From Alistipes sp. (GTDB lineage Bacteria > Bacteroidota > Bacteroidia > Bacteroidales > Rikenellaceae), in assembly GCA_021202985.1 (NCBI GenBank), contig JAJQCA010000014.1, positions 1 to 64,000 on the forward strand: a DNA stretch of 64,000 nt, written 5' to 3'. Shown one piece after another: positions 19,697 to 29,788 of this stretch; positions within the stretch are counted from its first letter, which is position 1, and every line of letters begins with the position of its first letter. The notes beneath the pieces were generated by a model, which was given only the letters and a program-made list of their open reading frames with translations, was not told the DNA's origin and ran no database searches. The translations under genes were made by a program, and so were the position numbers.

Positions 19697-21448
19697 ATGC
19701 AACGTTCCGCAATCTTACTCATGCTTACCCTGATTATCTTAAACGCGGGGGCGCCCCTCTCCCTGGCTGCACATCCACCGCGTCCCGCCACGGGGGGCTG
19801 GACCGACCAGATGAGGACCGAATATATTACGCCCGTGCGTATAGTATGGACCTCGGGAGGGCCGGACGTTAATGTCCGCAACGCAGAGGTACTCCTCGAA
19901 GAATTTTCCGGCCAGGTATCCACCGCCTCGCAGAATTTCTGTGTGCTGAGTACCCGTGGCGGGGGGACGGCGTCCGTCCTGCTCGACTTCGGCAGGGAGT
20001 ACCAGGGTGCGCTCGAACTGGCGGCCGGACTTCGCGACAGCCAGCACCCGGTGGAGGTGCGCGTTCGTTTCGGGGAATCGGTCAGCGAGGCCATGAGCGA
20101 AGCAGGCTCCACGGCTACCAACGACCATGCATTGAGGGATTTCACCCTCCGGGTGCCGTGGCTGGGCACCATAATGACCGGGGAGTCGGGCTACCGGTTC
20201 GTACGGATAGACCTTGTCGAGCCGGATGCCGAACTACCCCTGATTGCGGCCCGGACCGTGTTCCGGTACCGGGACGTTCCATACCTCGGAACGTTCATTT
20301 CAGACGATAAAAGGCTCGACAATATATGGAAAACAGGCGCATATACAGTACATTTGAATATGCAGAATTTCCTTTGGGACGGAATCAAGAGGGACAGGCT
20401 GGTGTGGTTGGGCGATATGCATCCTGAAGTGATGTGCATAAACACGGTCTTCGGCGGGAACGAGGTGGTAAACAAAAGCCTCGACTTCGCCCGCGACGAA
20501 ACACCCCTTCCGGGGTGGATGAACGGGATGTGTTCCTACTCCCTCTGGTGGATAATCATTCATAAGGACCTTTACCTGTACGGTGGCGATTTGGAATATC
20601 TCCGTGAACAGCACCACTATCTGGGAGGACTCGTAGAGCAGATTGTATCACAAATCGACGGCGACAGGGAGCGGCTTGCGGGCGGTGTGCGTTTCCTCGA
20701 CTGGCCCACTTCGGAAATGCCGGAGGTGATAGACGCCGGGCTTCATGCCCTGACCGTGACCGGCCTCGAGAGCGCGGCCATGATTGCCCGCTGGCTGGAC
20801 GACACCCGGCTCGAAGCCGAATGCCTCGAAAATGCCGCAGCGCTCAAGCGGTACCTGCCCGACCATATGAATAACAAGCAGGCGGCCTCGCTGCTCGCAC
20901 TCGCCGGCATTCCCGGCGCGGAGCAGGCGGCCGGTGTGGCGGCCCGCGACGGGGCGCACGGTTTCTCCACATTCTACGGTTACTATATGCTCGAAGCGCT
21001 CGCCCTTGCAGGGATGTACGACGAGGCCCTTTCAATAATTTCGGATTACTGGGGGGCGATGCTCGACCTGGGGGCGACCACTTTCTGGGAAGACCTCGAC
21101 TACTCGCAGGTGGCACGGGCGGGCAGGATAGATGAGTTCGTACCCGAGGGTATGTTCGACATCCATGCCGACGGCGGAGCCTACTGCTACGAGGGCCTGC
21201 GCCACAGCCTGTGCCACGGCTGGGCCAGCGGACCCACGCCCTGGCTGAGCCGCCACGTGCTCGGGATAGAACCGCTGGAACCGGGATTCGCCCGGGTGGC
21301 GGTACGGCCCAACCTGGGCCGCCTCAACCGGGCGAGCGGCACCATGCCAACACCGTACGGTATAATCAGCGTCAGCCATGAGAGGATGCCGGACGGCCGG
21401 ATATCGAGCCGGGTGGAGGTCCCGCCGGGGATAGAATTGGTAGAATAG
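19697..21448 (+). CDS. Glycoside hydrolase family 78-like alpha-L-rhamnosidase, secreted
   Basis: GH78 enzymes remove alpha-L-rhamnose by inversion. The ORF track begins at 19670, but TAGTTTTG at 19665-19672 is a -7 box covering that start. The ATG at 19697 gives a signal peptide (MQRSAILLMLTLIILNAGAPLSLA) and 583 aa. The catalytic (alpha/alpha)6 barrel is recognisable from NFLWDGIKRDRLVWLGDMHPE, matching the GH78 D-x3-R-E-R-x2-W-x-G-D block with Asp in place of the usual Glu, and from TTFWEDLDY, whose Glu is the likely base. It lacks several N-terminal beta domains of large GH78 enzymes, so it is a short variant. Gene order GH78, SusC, SusD suggests it opens the PUL operon controlled by the adjacent HTCS. 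Confidence 0.85.
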   Translation: MQRSAILLMLTLIILNAGAPLSLAAHPPRPATGGWTDQMRTEYITPVRIVWTSGGPDVNVRNAEVLLEEFSGQVSTASQNFCVLSTRGGGTASVLLDFGREYQGALELAAGLRDSQHPVEVRVRFGESVSEAMSEAGSTATNDHALRDFTLRVPWLGTIMTGESGYRFVRIDLVEPDAELPLIAARTVFRYRDVPYLGTFISDDKRLDNIWKTGAYTVHLNMQNFLWDGIKRDRLVWLGDMHPEVMCINTVFGGNEVVNKSLDFARDETPLPGWMNGMCSYSLWWIIIHKDLYLYGGDLEYLREQHHYLGGLVEQIVSQIDGDRERLAGGVRFLDWPTSEMPEVIDAGLHALTVTGLESAAMIARWLDDTRLEAECLENAAALKRYLPDHMNNKQAASLLALAGIPGAEQAAGVAARDGAHGFSTFYGYYMLEALALAGMYDEALSIISDYWGAMLDLGATTFWEDLDYSQVARAGRIDEFVPEGMFDIHADGGAYCYEGLRHSLCHGWASGPTPWLSRHVLGIEPLEPGFARVAVRPNLGRLNRASGTMPTPYGIISVSHERMPDGRISSRVEVPPGIELVE

Positions 21449-21588
21449 ATTTTTCCAACCGCCTTATAAAAACTAACCTAAACCGAACTTATATGGACAA
21501 ACTTTACACTACACCCGGCTAAACGGTCCCAAACCGCATCCGAACCGTAAACTTCACTATTCATCCCGTAACGTATCCATATCCACCT

Positions 21589-21607
21589 CTTCCGCCTGAT
21601 GCGGAAG
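21589..21607 (+). other. Small hairpin in the leader of the first SusC gene
   Basis: CTTCCGC-CTGAT-GCGGAAG forms a perfect 7-bp stem 54 bp before the SusC ATG, within a 212-bp leader that has no ORF and no consensus promoter. It may affect translation or mRNA stability; there is no direct evidence for a role. Confidence 0.4.
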
Positions 21608-21660
21608 ACACTCTCTGTCCCAGCATTCTACACATATTTACTGCTAACCAAACTAACCTT

Positions 21661-24600
21661 ATGCAAATGAAGTATATACATTCTCTGAAAATAAAGTCCG
21701 GAGGTGTCTTCCTGTTTGCTACCCTGATTGTGATGGCCGTTGCGTCTGCATCTGCCGTCGCAGGAGATGGCCTAACGGCGTCTCCCGCCACAAGGCTACA
21801 GGAACGGAGACTTATAAATATTAACGGGGTTGTTTTGAGCGACGACGACGGTTCGCCCCTGCCGGGGGTTGCCGTACTCGTAGTCGGGACCTCGACGGGA
21901 ACCACCACATCCGGCGACGGACGGTTCTCGTTGGGGGTTCCCGAGAACTCGGTCCTGACATTCTCGTTCCTGGGTCTTCGCACCGTGGAGGTTGCCGCCT
22001 CCCCGCAAATGACCGTACGTATGGAACCGGACACCCATATGATAGACGAAATCGTTACCGTGGCCTACGGGAGCCAGAGGAAGATAAGCGTAACGGGGTC
22101 CATAGCATCGATAGGCACGGAGGAACTGTCACGCAGTTCGGCCACCAACGTCGCCAGCGCCCTTGCCGGGCGCCTTCCCGGACTTACCATCATGCAGAAC
22201 TCCGGACACCAGCCCGGTAAGGACGCGGTGACGATGTACCTGCGCGGGCAGTCCACCCTAAACGACTCCAGCCCGCTCATCCTTATCGACGGGGTGCCCC
22301 GCACCAACCTGAGCGTACTCGACCCCAACGAGATCGAGACCGTGACCGTCCTTAAGGATGCCTCTGCCACGGCCGTATTCGGTGTGAGGGGTGCCAACGG
22401 GGTACTGCTGATAACCACCCGGCGGGGTACGGAGGGGAAACTGGAACTTAGTGTCAACTTCGATTACAGTATGTCCAGTTTTACCACCCGCCCCACTCGC
22501 GTCCACTCATGGGAACATGCCGAGCTTCGTAACCAGGCCGCCCGCAACGACGGCTACTCGGAAGATAACCTCCCCTATACCGATTACATGATAGGTATGT
22601 ACAAATCGGGAGAAAACCCGGTATTCTATCCCGACAGGGATACTTACCGCGAGTTTTTCCATAAATGGGCGCCCACATACAAATTGAATGTAAACATGTC
22701 GGGGGGCAACCAGAAGGTGCGTTATTTCCTCAACGCGGGCTATATAAACCAGCACGGGATAATGAAGGTCGACAAGCATACGGGAAGGGACTATGACGCC
22801 CGTTTCCGTATGGACCGTTTCACCTTCCGCAGCAACCTCGATTTCAATATAGCCAAATCCCTGACCGCGGCGCTGAATATCGGTTCCTATCTCCAGAGGG
22901 TCAACCAGCCTTCCCTTTCGGGCGGCGGCGACACTATCGAGAAGGGTGCCACGGAATATGCGATGACCGTGGCCCCGACCTTGCCCGGCCCTCTTACGGC
23001 CGAGGGCTACGGCGCCCCGGCCGGGGAAGTGCTTGCTTATTATAATGCCCTGTACGGGTATACCCACAGGGCCGGTTACCGCCGGGTGACGACTGTCAAT
23101 CTCAATTCCTCCTTCTCGCTCGATTGGAAACTCGGCTTTATTACCGAGGGCCTGAGCACCAGGGGTATGATAGCGTTTGACAATGTAAATATAAATTATC
23201 TAGACAATCAGCTTCCCTTTGATGAATATGGGGCATATGTTGCCCGGTCAGCAGACGAGCAGAGTTATTATTATATTATGACCGACAGGGACCCCGTTTT
23301 TCATACCAACAAATACTACGATACGAACTACTACATAAATCTACAGTATACCATTAATTATGCACGGTCGTTCGGCTTGCACGACGTGACCGGCCTGCTG
23401 CTCGCCCAGCGCGACAACTGGCAAAGTTACGGGGCGGAAGTCCCCTATAATATGGTGGGATTCGCCGCAAGGGCCACCTATTCGTATGATTACAGGTACC
23501 TGGCCGAGATAAATATGGGGTACAACGGTTCGGAGCAGTTCAACCCCAACCGTCGCTTCGGCTTCTTTCCTGCAGCCTCCATTGGCTGGATAATAAGCAA
23601 TGAAAGCTTCCTAAAGGACAACCGAGTACTTACCAACCTAAAGTTTCGTGCTTCGCTCGGCAAGGTCGGCAACGATAAATTGCACGCTGCCAGGTTTCTT
23701 TACATCGACCAGATAAATATGTACGGGGGCGGTACCCTGCCTTCGCTGGGCAGCGGGCAGTACATATATCAGGGTAAGATCGCCAACTCGGACGTAACCT
23801 GGGAGACGGCGGTGAAACAGAATTACGGTATAGACCTGCAGCTCTGGGGGTCGCTCTCGTTCTCGGCCGACGTTTTCCGCGAGAAGCGCGAAGATATCCT
23901 CATCAGCCTTACCACTATTCCGGACTTCTCGGGTATAGAGGCCGGTAATCTTCCTGCTGTAAACTGGGGCCGGGTGGACAACCGCGGCTACGAACTGGAA
24001 CTGACATACCTGAAGAAGTTCACCGGCGACCTAGCTGTTCAGTTCCGTGGGAATTATTCCTACAACAAGAATACTGTAAAATACGCAAACGAGGTCACTT
24101 ATCCCGAAGACTATGCCGTAAGGAAGAGGATCGAGGGTTTCAGCCTCGGTCAGCAATTCGGCTATATCCGCGATTTCAGTAACGGTGGTAACGGATATAT
24201 CAATACCCAGGAGGAACTCGACGCGCTTCCGGATTATTCGGCCATCGGCAAACCCCGTATCGGAGATTTTAAATACGTCGACGTGAACGGGGACGGTAGG
24301 CTCACAGCTGCCGATATGGTTCCTATCGGCTATACCAGGGTACCGCGAATTAACTACGGCGCCTCTTTTGTGGTGGACTTCAAAGGGTTCGACGTGTCCG
24401 TACTCTTCCAGGGCATCGCCAAGACATCAGAACGTTACCTGGGTTCGGGTGTGGAGGAATATAGAGGTCATGACGGTTCGTACAATGATATGCATTTGAA
24501 TGCGTGGACCGAGGAGAGATACATGAACGGGGAAAAAATAACCTATCCCGCCCTGTCAATGATTACCAACCTGAACCATACTTCCAACGATTTCTTCGTT

Positions 24601-24831
24601 ATGAACCGCTCGTTCCTGAGGCTTAAGAATATCGAGGTAGGATATTCCCTGCCACAGTCGGTTTTAAAAAAGATCAGTATTCGCAATTGCAGAGTGTACG
24701 TTCGCGGAGATAACGTCGCGACATGGCACAATCTGAGGATGAAATCGTTCGACCCGGAACTTAACCATTGGGGAGAAACCCAGTATCCCATATCAAAAAT
24801 GTGGACGTGCGGAATCAATATAACATTCTAA
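21661..24831 (+). CDS. SusC-type TonB-dependent outer-membrane transporter (first copy)
   Basis: SusC proteins import oligosaccharides across the outer membrane in partnership with a SusD lipoprotein, energised by TonB. The 1056-aa protein has a signal peptide (...FLFATLIVMAVASASAVAG), a carboxypeptidase-like regulatory domain (ININGVVLSDDDGSPLPG...FLGLRTVEV), a TonB-box/SusC signature (MIDEIVTVAYGSQRK), the plug with LILIDGVPR and ETVTVLKDASATAVFGVRGANGV, and the 22-strand barrel ending in the C-terminal ...ISKMWTCGINITF. A SusD gene follows after 11 bp. Intact throughout, unlike the second SusC copy. Confidence 0.95.
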   Translation: MQMKYIHSLKIKSGGVFLFATLIVMAVASASAVAGDGLTASPATRLQERRLININGVVLSDDDGSPLPGVAVLVVGTSTGTTTSGDGRFSLGVPENSVLTFSFLGLRTVEVAASPQMTVRMEPDTHMIDEIVTVAYGSQRKISVTGSIASIGTEELSRSSATNVASALAGRLPGLTIMQNSGHQPGKDAVTMYLRGQSTLNDSSPLILIDGVPRTNLSVLDPNEIETVTVLKDASATAVFGVRGANGVLLITTRRGTEGKLELSVNFDYSMSSFTTRPTRVHSWEHAELRNQAARNDGYSEDNLPYTDYMIGMYKSGENPVFYPDRDTYREFFHKWAPTYKLNVNMSGGNQKVRYFLNAGYINQHGIMKVDKHTGRDYDARFRMDRFTFRSNLDFNIAKSLTAALNIGSYLQRVNQPSLSGGGDTIEKGATEYAMTVAPTLPGPLTAEGYGAPAGEVLAYYNALYGYTHRAGYRRVTTVNLNSSFSLDWKLGFITEGLSTRGMIAFDNVNINYLDNQLPFDEYGAYVARSADEQSYYYIMTDRDPVFHTNKYYDTNYYINLQYTINYARSFGLHDVTGLLLAQRDNWQSYGAEVPYNMVGFAARATYSYDYRYLAEINMGYNGSEQFNPNRRFGFFPAASIGWIISNESFLKDNRVLTNLKFRASLGKVGNDKLHAARFLYIDQINMYGGGTLPSLGSGQYIYQGKIANSDVTWETAVKQNYGIDLQLWGSLSFSADVFREKREDILISLTTIPDFSGIEAGNLPAVNWGRVDNRGYELELTYLKKFTGDLAVQFRGNYSYNKNTVKYANEVTYPEDYAVRKRIEGFSLGQQFGYIRDFSNGGNGYINTQEELDALPDYSAIGKPRIGDFKYVDVNGDGRLTAADMVPIGYTRVPRINYGASFVVDFKGFDVSVLFQGIAKTSERYLGSGVEEYRGHDGSYNDMHLNAWTEERYMNGEKITYPALSMITNLNHTSNDFFVMNRSFLRLKNIEVGYSLPQSVLKKISIRNCRVYVRGDNVATWHNLRMKSFDPELNHWGETQYPISKMWTCGINITF

Positions 24832-24842
24832 AGAGCTGGAAG

Positions 24843-26654
24843 ATGAAAAATATATATCGGGCAATCATGGCATTGCTACTGGCCGGAACGGTGAGTTCGT
24901 GCGAGAAAGTTCTCGACAAGGCGCCCGACGGCGAAATAACGCTCGAGGAGGTCTTCTCGGACCCCGAAATGGTTGGAGCCTTCCTCAATACCTGCTACGG
25001 TAATATCAAAATGAAAGGTTTAAATTATAACGGTCGGGACTATATCCCCGTAGCACTTACGGACGACGCCTGGTCTTCTTCCGACGATGAGGGCCTAAAC
25101 ATAACCGGAGCCTACCAGGGACAGGTTTGGGATTCCTGGCACCGCGTCCGTGACGAAGTAGGCGACTGGTACGTCCTCTGGTACCAGGTGCGCTTGTGCA
25201 GCCAGTTCATCGACCATATCGACAATGCGACGGTACGATCCGAAGAGGAACGCAGCCGCTGGAAGGCCGAGGCATATATTCTCAAAGCCTACTTCTATTC
25301 CGAACTGGTCAAGTGGTACGGTAAAGTGCCTATCCAGCGGGAAGCCTACCGTTATGACACGGATTTTTCGGGTACGGTACGCGAGCCGGTGGTCGAGGTG
25401 GTGAAATTTATAGAAGAGTTGTGCGACGAGGCCCTCTCTTCCCCCACCCTGCCGTGGCGTATAACCACTTCGGCAGAGACCATGAGGGTTACAAAAGCCC
25501 TTGCATGGGCTATCAAATCCGAGATGTGGCTGTTCGCCGCCTCGCCGCTCCATAACGGCGGGCAGAATTACTGGCAAAATGCCTATGAGGTAAACCGCGA
25601 CGCGGTGAAAGCATTGAAAGACGAAGGGTACGAACTTTTCACTACCTGCTCCGCTCCGGAAACATACGGCACCGGTCCGGCAGCGGCCTACCACCAACTC
25701 GCTTGTACGGCTATGCAATACTCCTCCATGCCTACCGACCGCGAAACCATCTGGCAACACGCCCACGGTGCAGGCCAGAACTGGGCATTTAATTACGTCG
25801 GCCTCGAAGAAAATATGCATATGGCAGGTTGTTGCCCGACCCAGGAACTGGTGGACGCCTACGAAGTAACGGATGGCACGGTGGCCTACCCGCTGCTGGA
25901 CCTCGCCCGACCCTACGCGGACGAAAAACACCTCCAACCGAATTTCAATCCCGCGGCGCTCTCCCTCTATGACGAGAACGATCCGTATGCGAACCGCGAT
26001 CCGCGATTCTACGTATCAGTACTATACAACGGCTCTGAGATAGAAATAAATGGGGATAAAATCACAATGGAGATTTACGAGGGCGGAAGGCACGCCATAG
26101 AGCATGACCAGGGTGCCGGTCGCCACACCCGGACCGGTTACTATAACCGTAAAACCGTAGTCCCGGGTGCAGGCGGCAAAGTGGATATAATAGGTAGTCC
26201 ATGGAAGTTTTACAGGCTGGCCGGCGTAATGCTTAACCTGGCGGAAGCCGCCGTGGAATCGGGCAATCTCGCCGATGCTTACGAAGCCGTGAATGAAATC
26301 CGCAGGCGGGTGGGAATGCCCGACCTTCCTCCCGGACTGACTCAGGATGAACTGCGCCACCGTGTGAGAAACGAGAGACGTGTGGAGCTTACGTGGGAAG
26401 AGACACGCTACTTTGACCTTCGCCGCTGGCAGAATCCGGACGGCGACCTGGCTTATTACCATAAATACCTCACCCGGATGTATATCCGCAAGGACCCTGC
26501 TACAGGGCAGTTCACATACGAACGGGCTAACATTTGGGACAGGGAGCGGTACGGCTATGAGAATCGCGATTTCTTCATGCCGCTCAGGGATACCGAAGTT
26601 AGCAAATTATGGGATGTGACGGGGGAGAACTGGCAAAATCCCGGTTGGTATTAG
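24843..26654 (+). CDS. SusD/RagB-type surface glycan-binding lipoprotein (first copy)
   Basis: SusD proteins form the lid on the SusC barrel and bind the incoming glycan. The ORF track starts at 24768 inside the SusC gene, but the ATG at 24843 opens a clear lipoprotein signal (MKNIYRAIMALLLAGTVSSCEK), giving 603 aa. SusD features are the N-terminal DKAPDGEITLEEVF, the TPR-like helices (ARSRWKAEAYILKAYFYSELVKWYGKVPI region) and the C-terminal RNERRVELTWEETRYFDLRRW with a closing NPGWY. It is translated just after SusC and is probably co-transcribed. Confidence 0.95.
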   Translation: MKNIYRAIMALLLAGTVSSCEKVLDKAPDGEITLEEVFSDPEMVGAFLNTCYGNIKMKGLNYNGRDYIPVALTDDAWSSSDDEGLNITGAYQGQVWDSWHRVRDEVGDWYVLWYQVRLCSQFIDHIDNATVRSEEERSRWKAEAYILKAYFYSELVKWYGKVPIQREAYRYDTDFSGTVREPVVEVVKFIEELCDEALSSPTLPWRITTSAETMRVTKALAWAIKSEMWLFAASPLHNGGQNYWQNAYEVNRDAVKALKDEGYELFTTCSAPETYGTGPAAAYHQLACTAMQYSSMPTDRETIWQHAHGAGQNWAFNYVGLEENMHMAGCCPTQELVDAYEVTDGTVAYPLLDLARPYADEKHLQPNFNPAALSLYDENDPYANRDPRFYVSVLYNGSEIEINGDKITMEIYEGGRHAIEHDQGAGRHTRTGYYNRKTVVPGAGGKVDIIGSPWKFYRLAGVMLNLAEAAVESGNLADAYEAVNEIRRRVGMPDLPPGLTQDELRHRVRNERRVELTWEETRYFDLRRWQNPDGDLAYYHKYLTRMYIRKDPATGQFTYERANIWDRERYGYENRDFFMPLRDTEVSKLWDVTGENWQNPGWY

Positions 26655-26684
26655 AATAACTGGAACTCCTTAATCTTCTGCAAA

Positions 26685-29600
26685 ATGAGACTTAAAAATC
26701 ATATCACACACATACTACTCCTCGTGGCGCTGGCCCTTCCCGCGACAGGACTTTACGGGCAGGATAACGGCCTGAGGGTGCTGAGCGGAACGGTGACCGA
26801 CGAAACGGGCGCACCGCTGTCCGGGGCTCTTGTCCGGACGGCCAATGGTAAGAACGAAATTGTTACCGGCCGGGACGGAAGTTATACAATCCGTATAGCC
26901 GACCGAAGCTCTCATCTCGTGGTTTCATTTCCCGGATACGGCGACCGTATAGTAGAGGCCGAGCCACTGAAAGCGGTTTCAGTGCGTCTGGAGCCGGATA
27001 TTACCGGAGCCGACATGGTTATCGACATGGGCTATACCCGCCAAAACCGGAACTCAATAACCGGGGCAGTAGCATCGGTTCGCGGTGAACAGTTGGAAAA
27101 ATATCCCGTAGCCAACCTTTCGCAGACATTCGTCGGTAATTTCACGGGGCTTACCTCTATGGAGGTCTTCTCCGAACTCTCCTCCGCCAGCGTATGGAAC
27201 ATAATCCGCGGCAATTCAACCATAAACGGCCGCGACCCGGTGGTGGTTATCGACGGGGTAATCTGTCCCAACACGAATTTCGATTATATTACTCCGCAGG
27301 AAATAGAATCGATTTCCATTCTCAAGGATGCTTCTACGACGGCCCTGTACGGGATACAGGGAGCAAACGGCATAATTTCAATTCGAACCAAGAGGGGCCA
27401 CGCGGGTCCTACCCGGGTAGGGGTCTATTTCAGCCAGTCGTTGCAACAGATGACCCGACGGCCGAAGTTTATAAATTCTGCCCGGTACGCGGAACTGCGC
27501 AACGAAGCCGGGTACAATGACGGCCGGGGTGCCTATTCACAGTTCACACAGCAGCAGGTCGAAAACTATCGAAGCGGTGCCGACCGGCAGCTCTATCCCG
27601 ATAACGACTACTACGGCATGTTCATGCGCGATTTCGCCAATATGCAGCAGGCCGGGGTGAACGTTACGGGGGGGCGACGAGAAAGTTAAGTATTACTCCA
27701 ACGTCAATTTCATGTACCAGCACCTCCCGTTCAAGATAGCCGAAAAGGATGATTACGATCCCACGCCGTCCAACTACTTCGTGAATTTCCGCTCTAACGT
27801 GGACGTTAAAATCAACAATTTTATAGACGGTTTCATGAGCCTGAGCGGAAATATCCGGAATATGAAGACTGTGAGGGAAACCAACACCTCCGTTTACAGC
27901 CATATATTCAACCTGCCGCCCACTATGTACGGGCCGATAACACCATACGAGGAGGACCCCGAATATCCCGGCAAACTAATCGGAGGGCAGGTATTGACAC
28001 ATGAGCAGGAACCCAGCCCCGTGTACGGTTTGCTGAACCGTTCGGGTTATATCAAGAACCTGTATACACATATCCTTGCGCAGGCGGGGCTTAACTTCGA
28101 CCTGGGTTTCGTTACCCCCGGACTGTCGCTGAAGGGCCTCATCGCCTACCAGACGGAGAGCCTGAACGCCACCAGCACCCTCAAAGATTATGAAAGGTGG
28201 ATAAGGACGTCCGATACAGGCAAACTGGAATTCATGAAATACGGTACGCAGAACAACACTCCGCTGGTTTACGACAAGAGTAAGAACTTCGCATACAATT
28301 CTAATTTCTTCGCCGGCGCGGATTACCATCGCAATTTCGGTCTGCACGGAGTCGACGCTACGGGCTATTTCTACCACCTCGAACAGGACAAGGGAAGCTG
28401 GTCGTCCACAGCGGGTATGCTCCCATACAAACGGCAGAGCCTCGGGGTGACGGCAACCTATTCCTATGCGGGGAAGATCTTCCTCAAGGGCGACCTGGGT
28501 TATTCGGGTTCCGACCAGTTCCATCCCGACCACCGCTTTATAACCACTCCGGCCGTTTCTGCCGCGTGGGTTATATCGAAGGAGGGCTTCATGTCCTCGG
28601 CAGGGTGGCTGGATTACCTTAAAATCAGGGCCTCCTACGGAGTCAGCGCCAACGACCAGCTCGGATATGACCAGCGGTTCCTTTACCTCGACGACTTTAC
28701 GGCAGGCAACGGCTACGACGGGCTGCGGGGCAACCCGGACATAACGGCCGAGAAGATGAAGAAACAAAATTACGGGCTGGATATTTCCGTCCTGGGCAGG
28801 TTCTCTGTTTCGCTCGACTATTACCGGGATAAGTGCGGCAATATGCTTATCGACCCGACTGGTGTCATACCGGAATACCAGGGCATTTTACTGAGCAATT
28901 ACGCTAAGACGAACGAAGGTGTAATGAAAAACTCCGGGGTTGAGGTTGCCCTCTCCTATATGGAGCGCTTCGGCCGGGACTGGACCGTGTTCGCCACACT
29001 CAATTTCAGCACCAACAAGAACACGGTAGTGGATATCAAGGAGGCGGCCAACCCCGAATCTTACACCTACCGATACCGTAGTACCGGTTACAGTCTCCAC
29101 CAGCCCTTCGGTTATATTATCGACAAAAGCAACGGCAACGGATATTTCAACTCACAGGCGGAACTTGACAACAGTGGCCTGACCTACTCGTTCGGCACAC
29201 CCCGTGTGGGCGACTTTATCTACAAGGACCTCAACGGGGACGGAGTTATAGACGAGAAGGACCAGGCGCCTATCGGTTACACCTGGCTTCCGAGGCAAAC
29301 TTACAGCCTCACCGGAGGATTCACGTACCGCAACTGGGAGTTGAGCTTTATGTTGCAGGGGGTGGCCAAAGTCCATTCGTACGCCTCAGGCGTCGGATTG
29401 TTCGAGAACGTGAACGAAGGTGTGTTCAACGACATACACCTCAACGCATGGACGGCGGAAAGATATGCCGCCGGGGATAAGATCACCTATCCCGCATTGT
29501 CACTGGAATCGACCACCAACCATGTGGCGAACAGTTACTTTGTTATGAACCGTTCATACATGAGGCTCCGCAACCTGGAGATTGCGTATACCCTGCCACT

Positions 29601-29769
29601 GTCGTCGTCGGCATTCATCCCGGCCGAAAAAATACGTTTCGCCCTGCGCGGACAAAACCTTTTCACCATAGACAAGATGAAATCCAAATACATCGACCCG
29701 GAGACCGGTTACCTGAATGCCTTCCAGCCTTACAGGGTTTACAGCCTCGGAATCAGCCTCGTTTTCTGA
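26685..29769 (+). pseudogene. SusC-type TonB-dependent transporter (second copy), interrupted by a frameshift in a G7 run
   Basis: Two track ORFs (26685-27689 and 27712-29769) together make one SusC. The first carries the signal peptide (MRLKNHITHILLLVALALPATGLYG), the carboxypeptidase-like domain and the plug (VVVIDGVICPN, SISILKDASTTALYGIQGANGI). It ends abruptly in VNVTGGRRES. The second continues as the barrel to the C-terminal LGISLVF. At 27668-27674 there are seven G; six would read VTGGDEKVKYY, matching MSGGNQKVRYF of the first SusC, and yield about 1027 aa, normal for SusC. The break may be a true loss, a phase-variable tract or a sequence error. The following SusD gene is intact, which suggests that the pair is still in use. 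Confidence 0.88.
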
Positions 29770-29788
29770 CCATAAAACACTGCAAATT

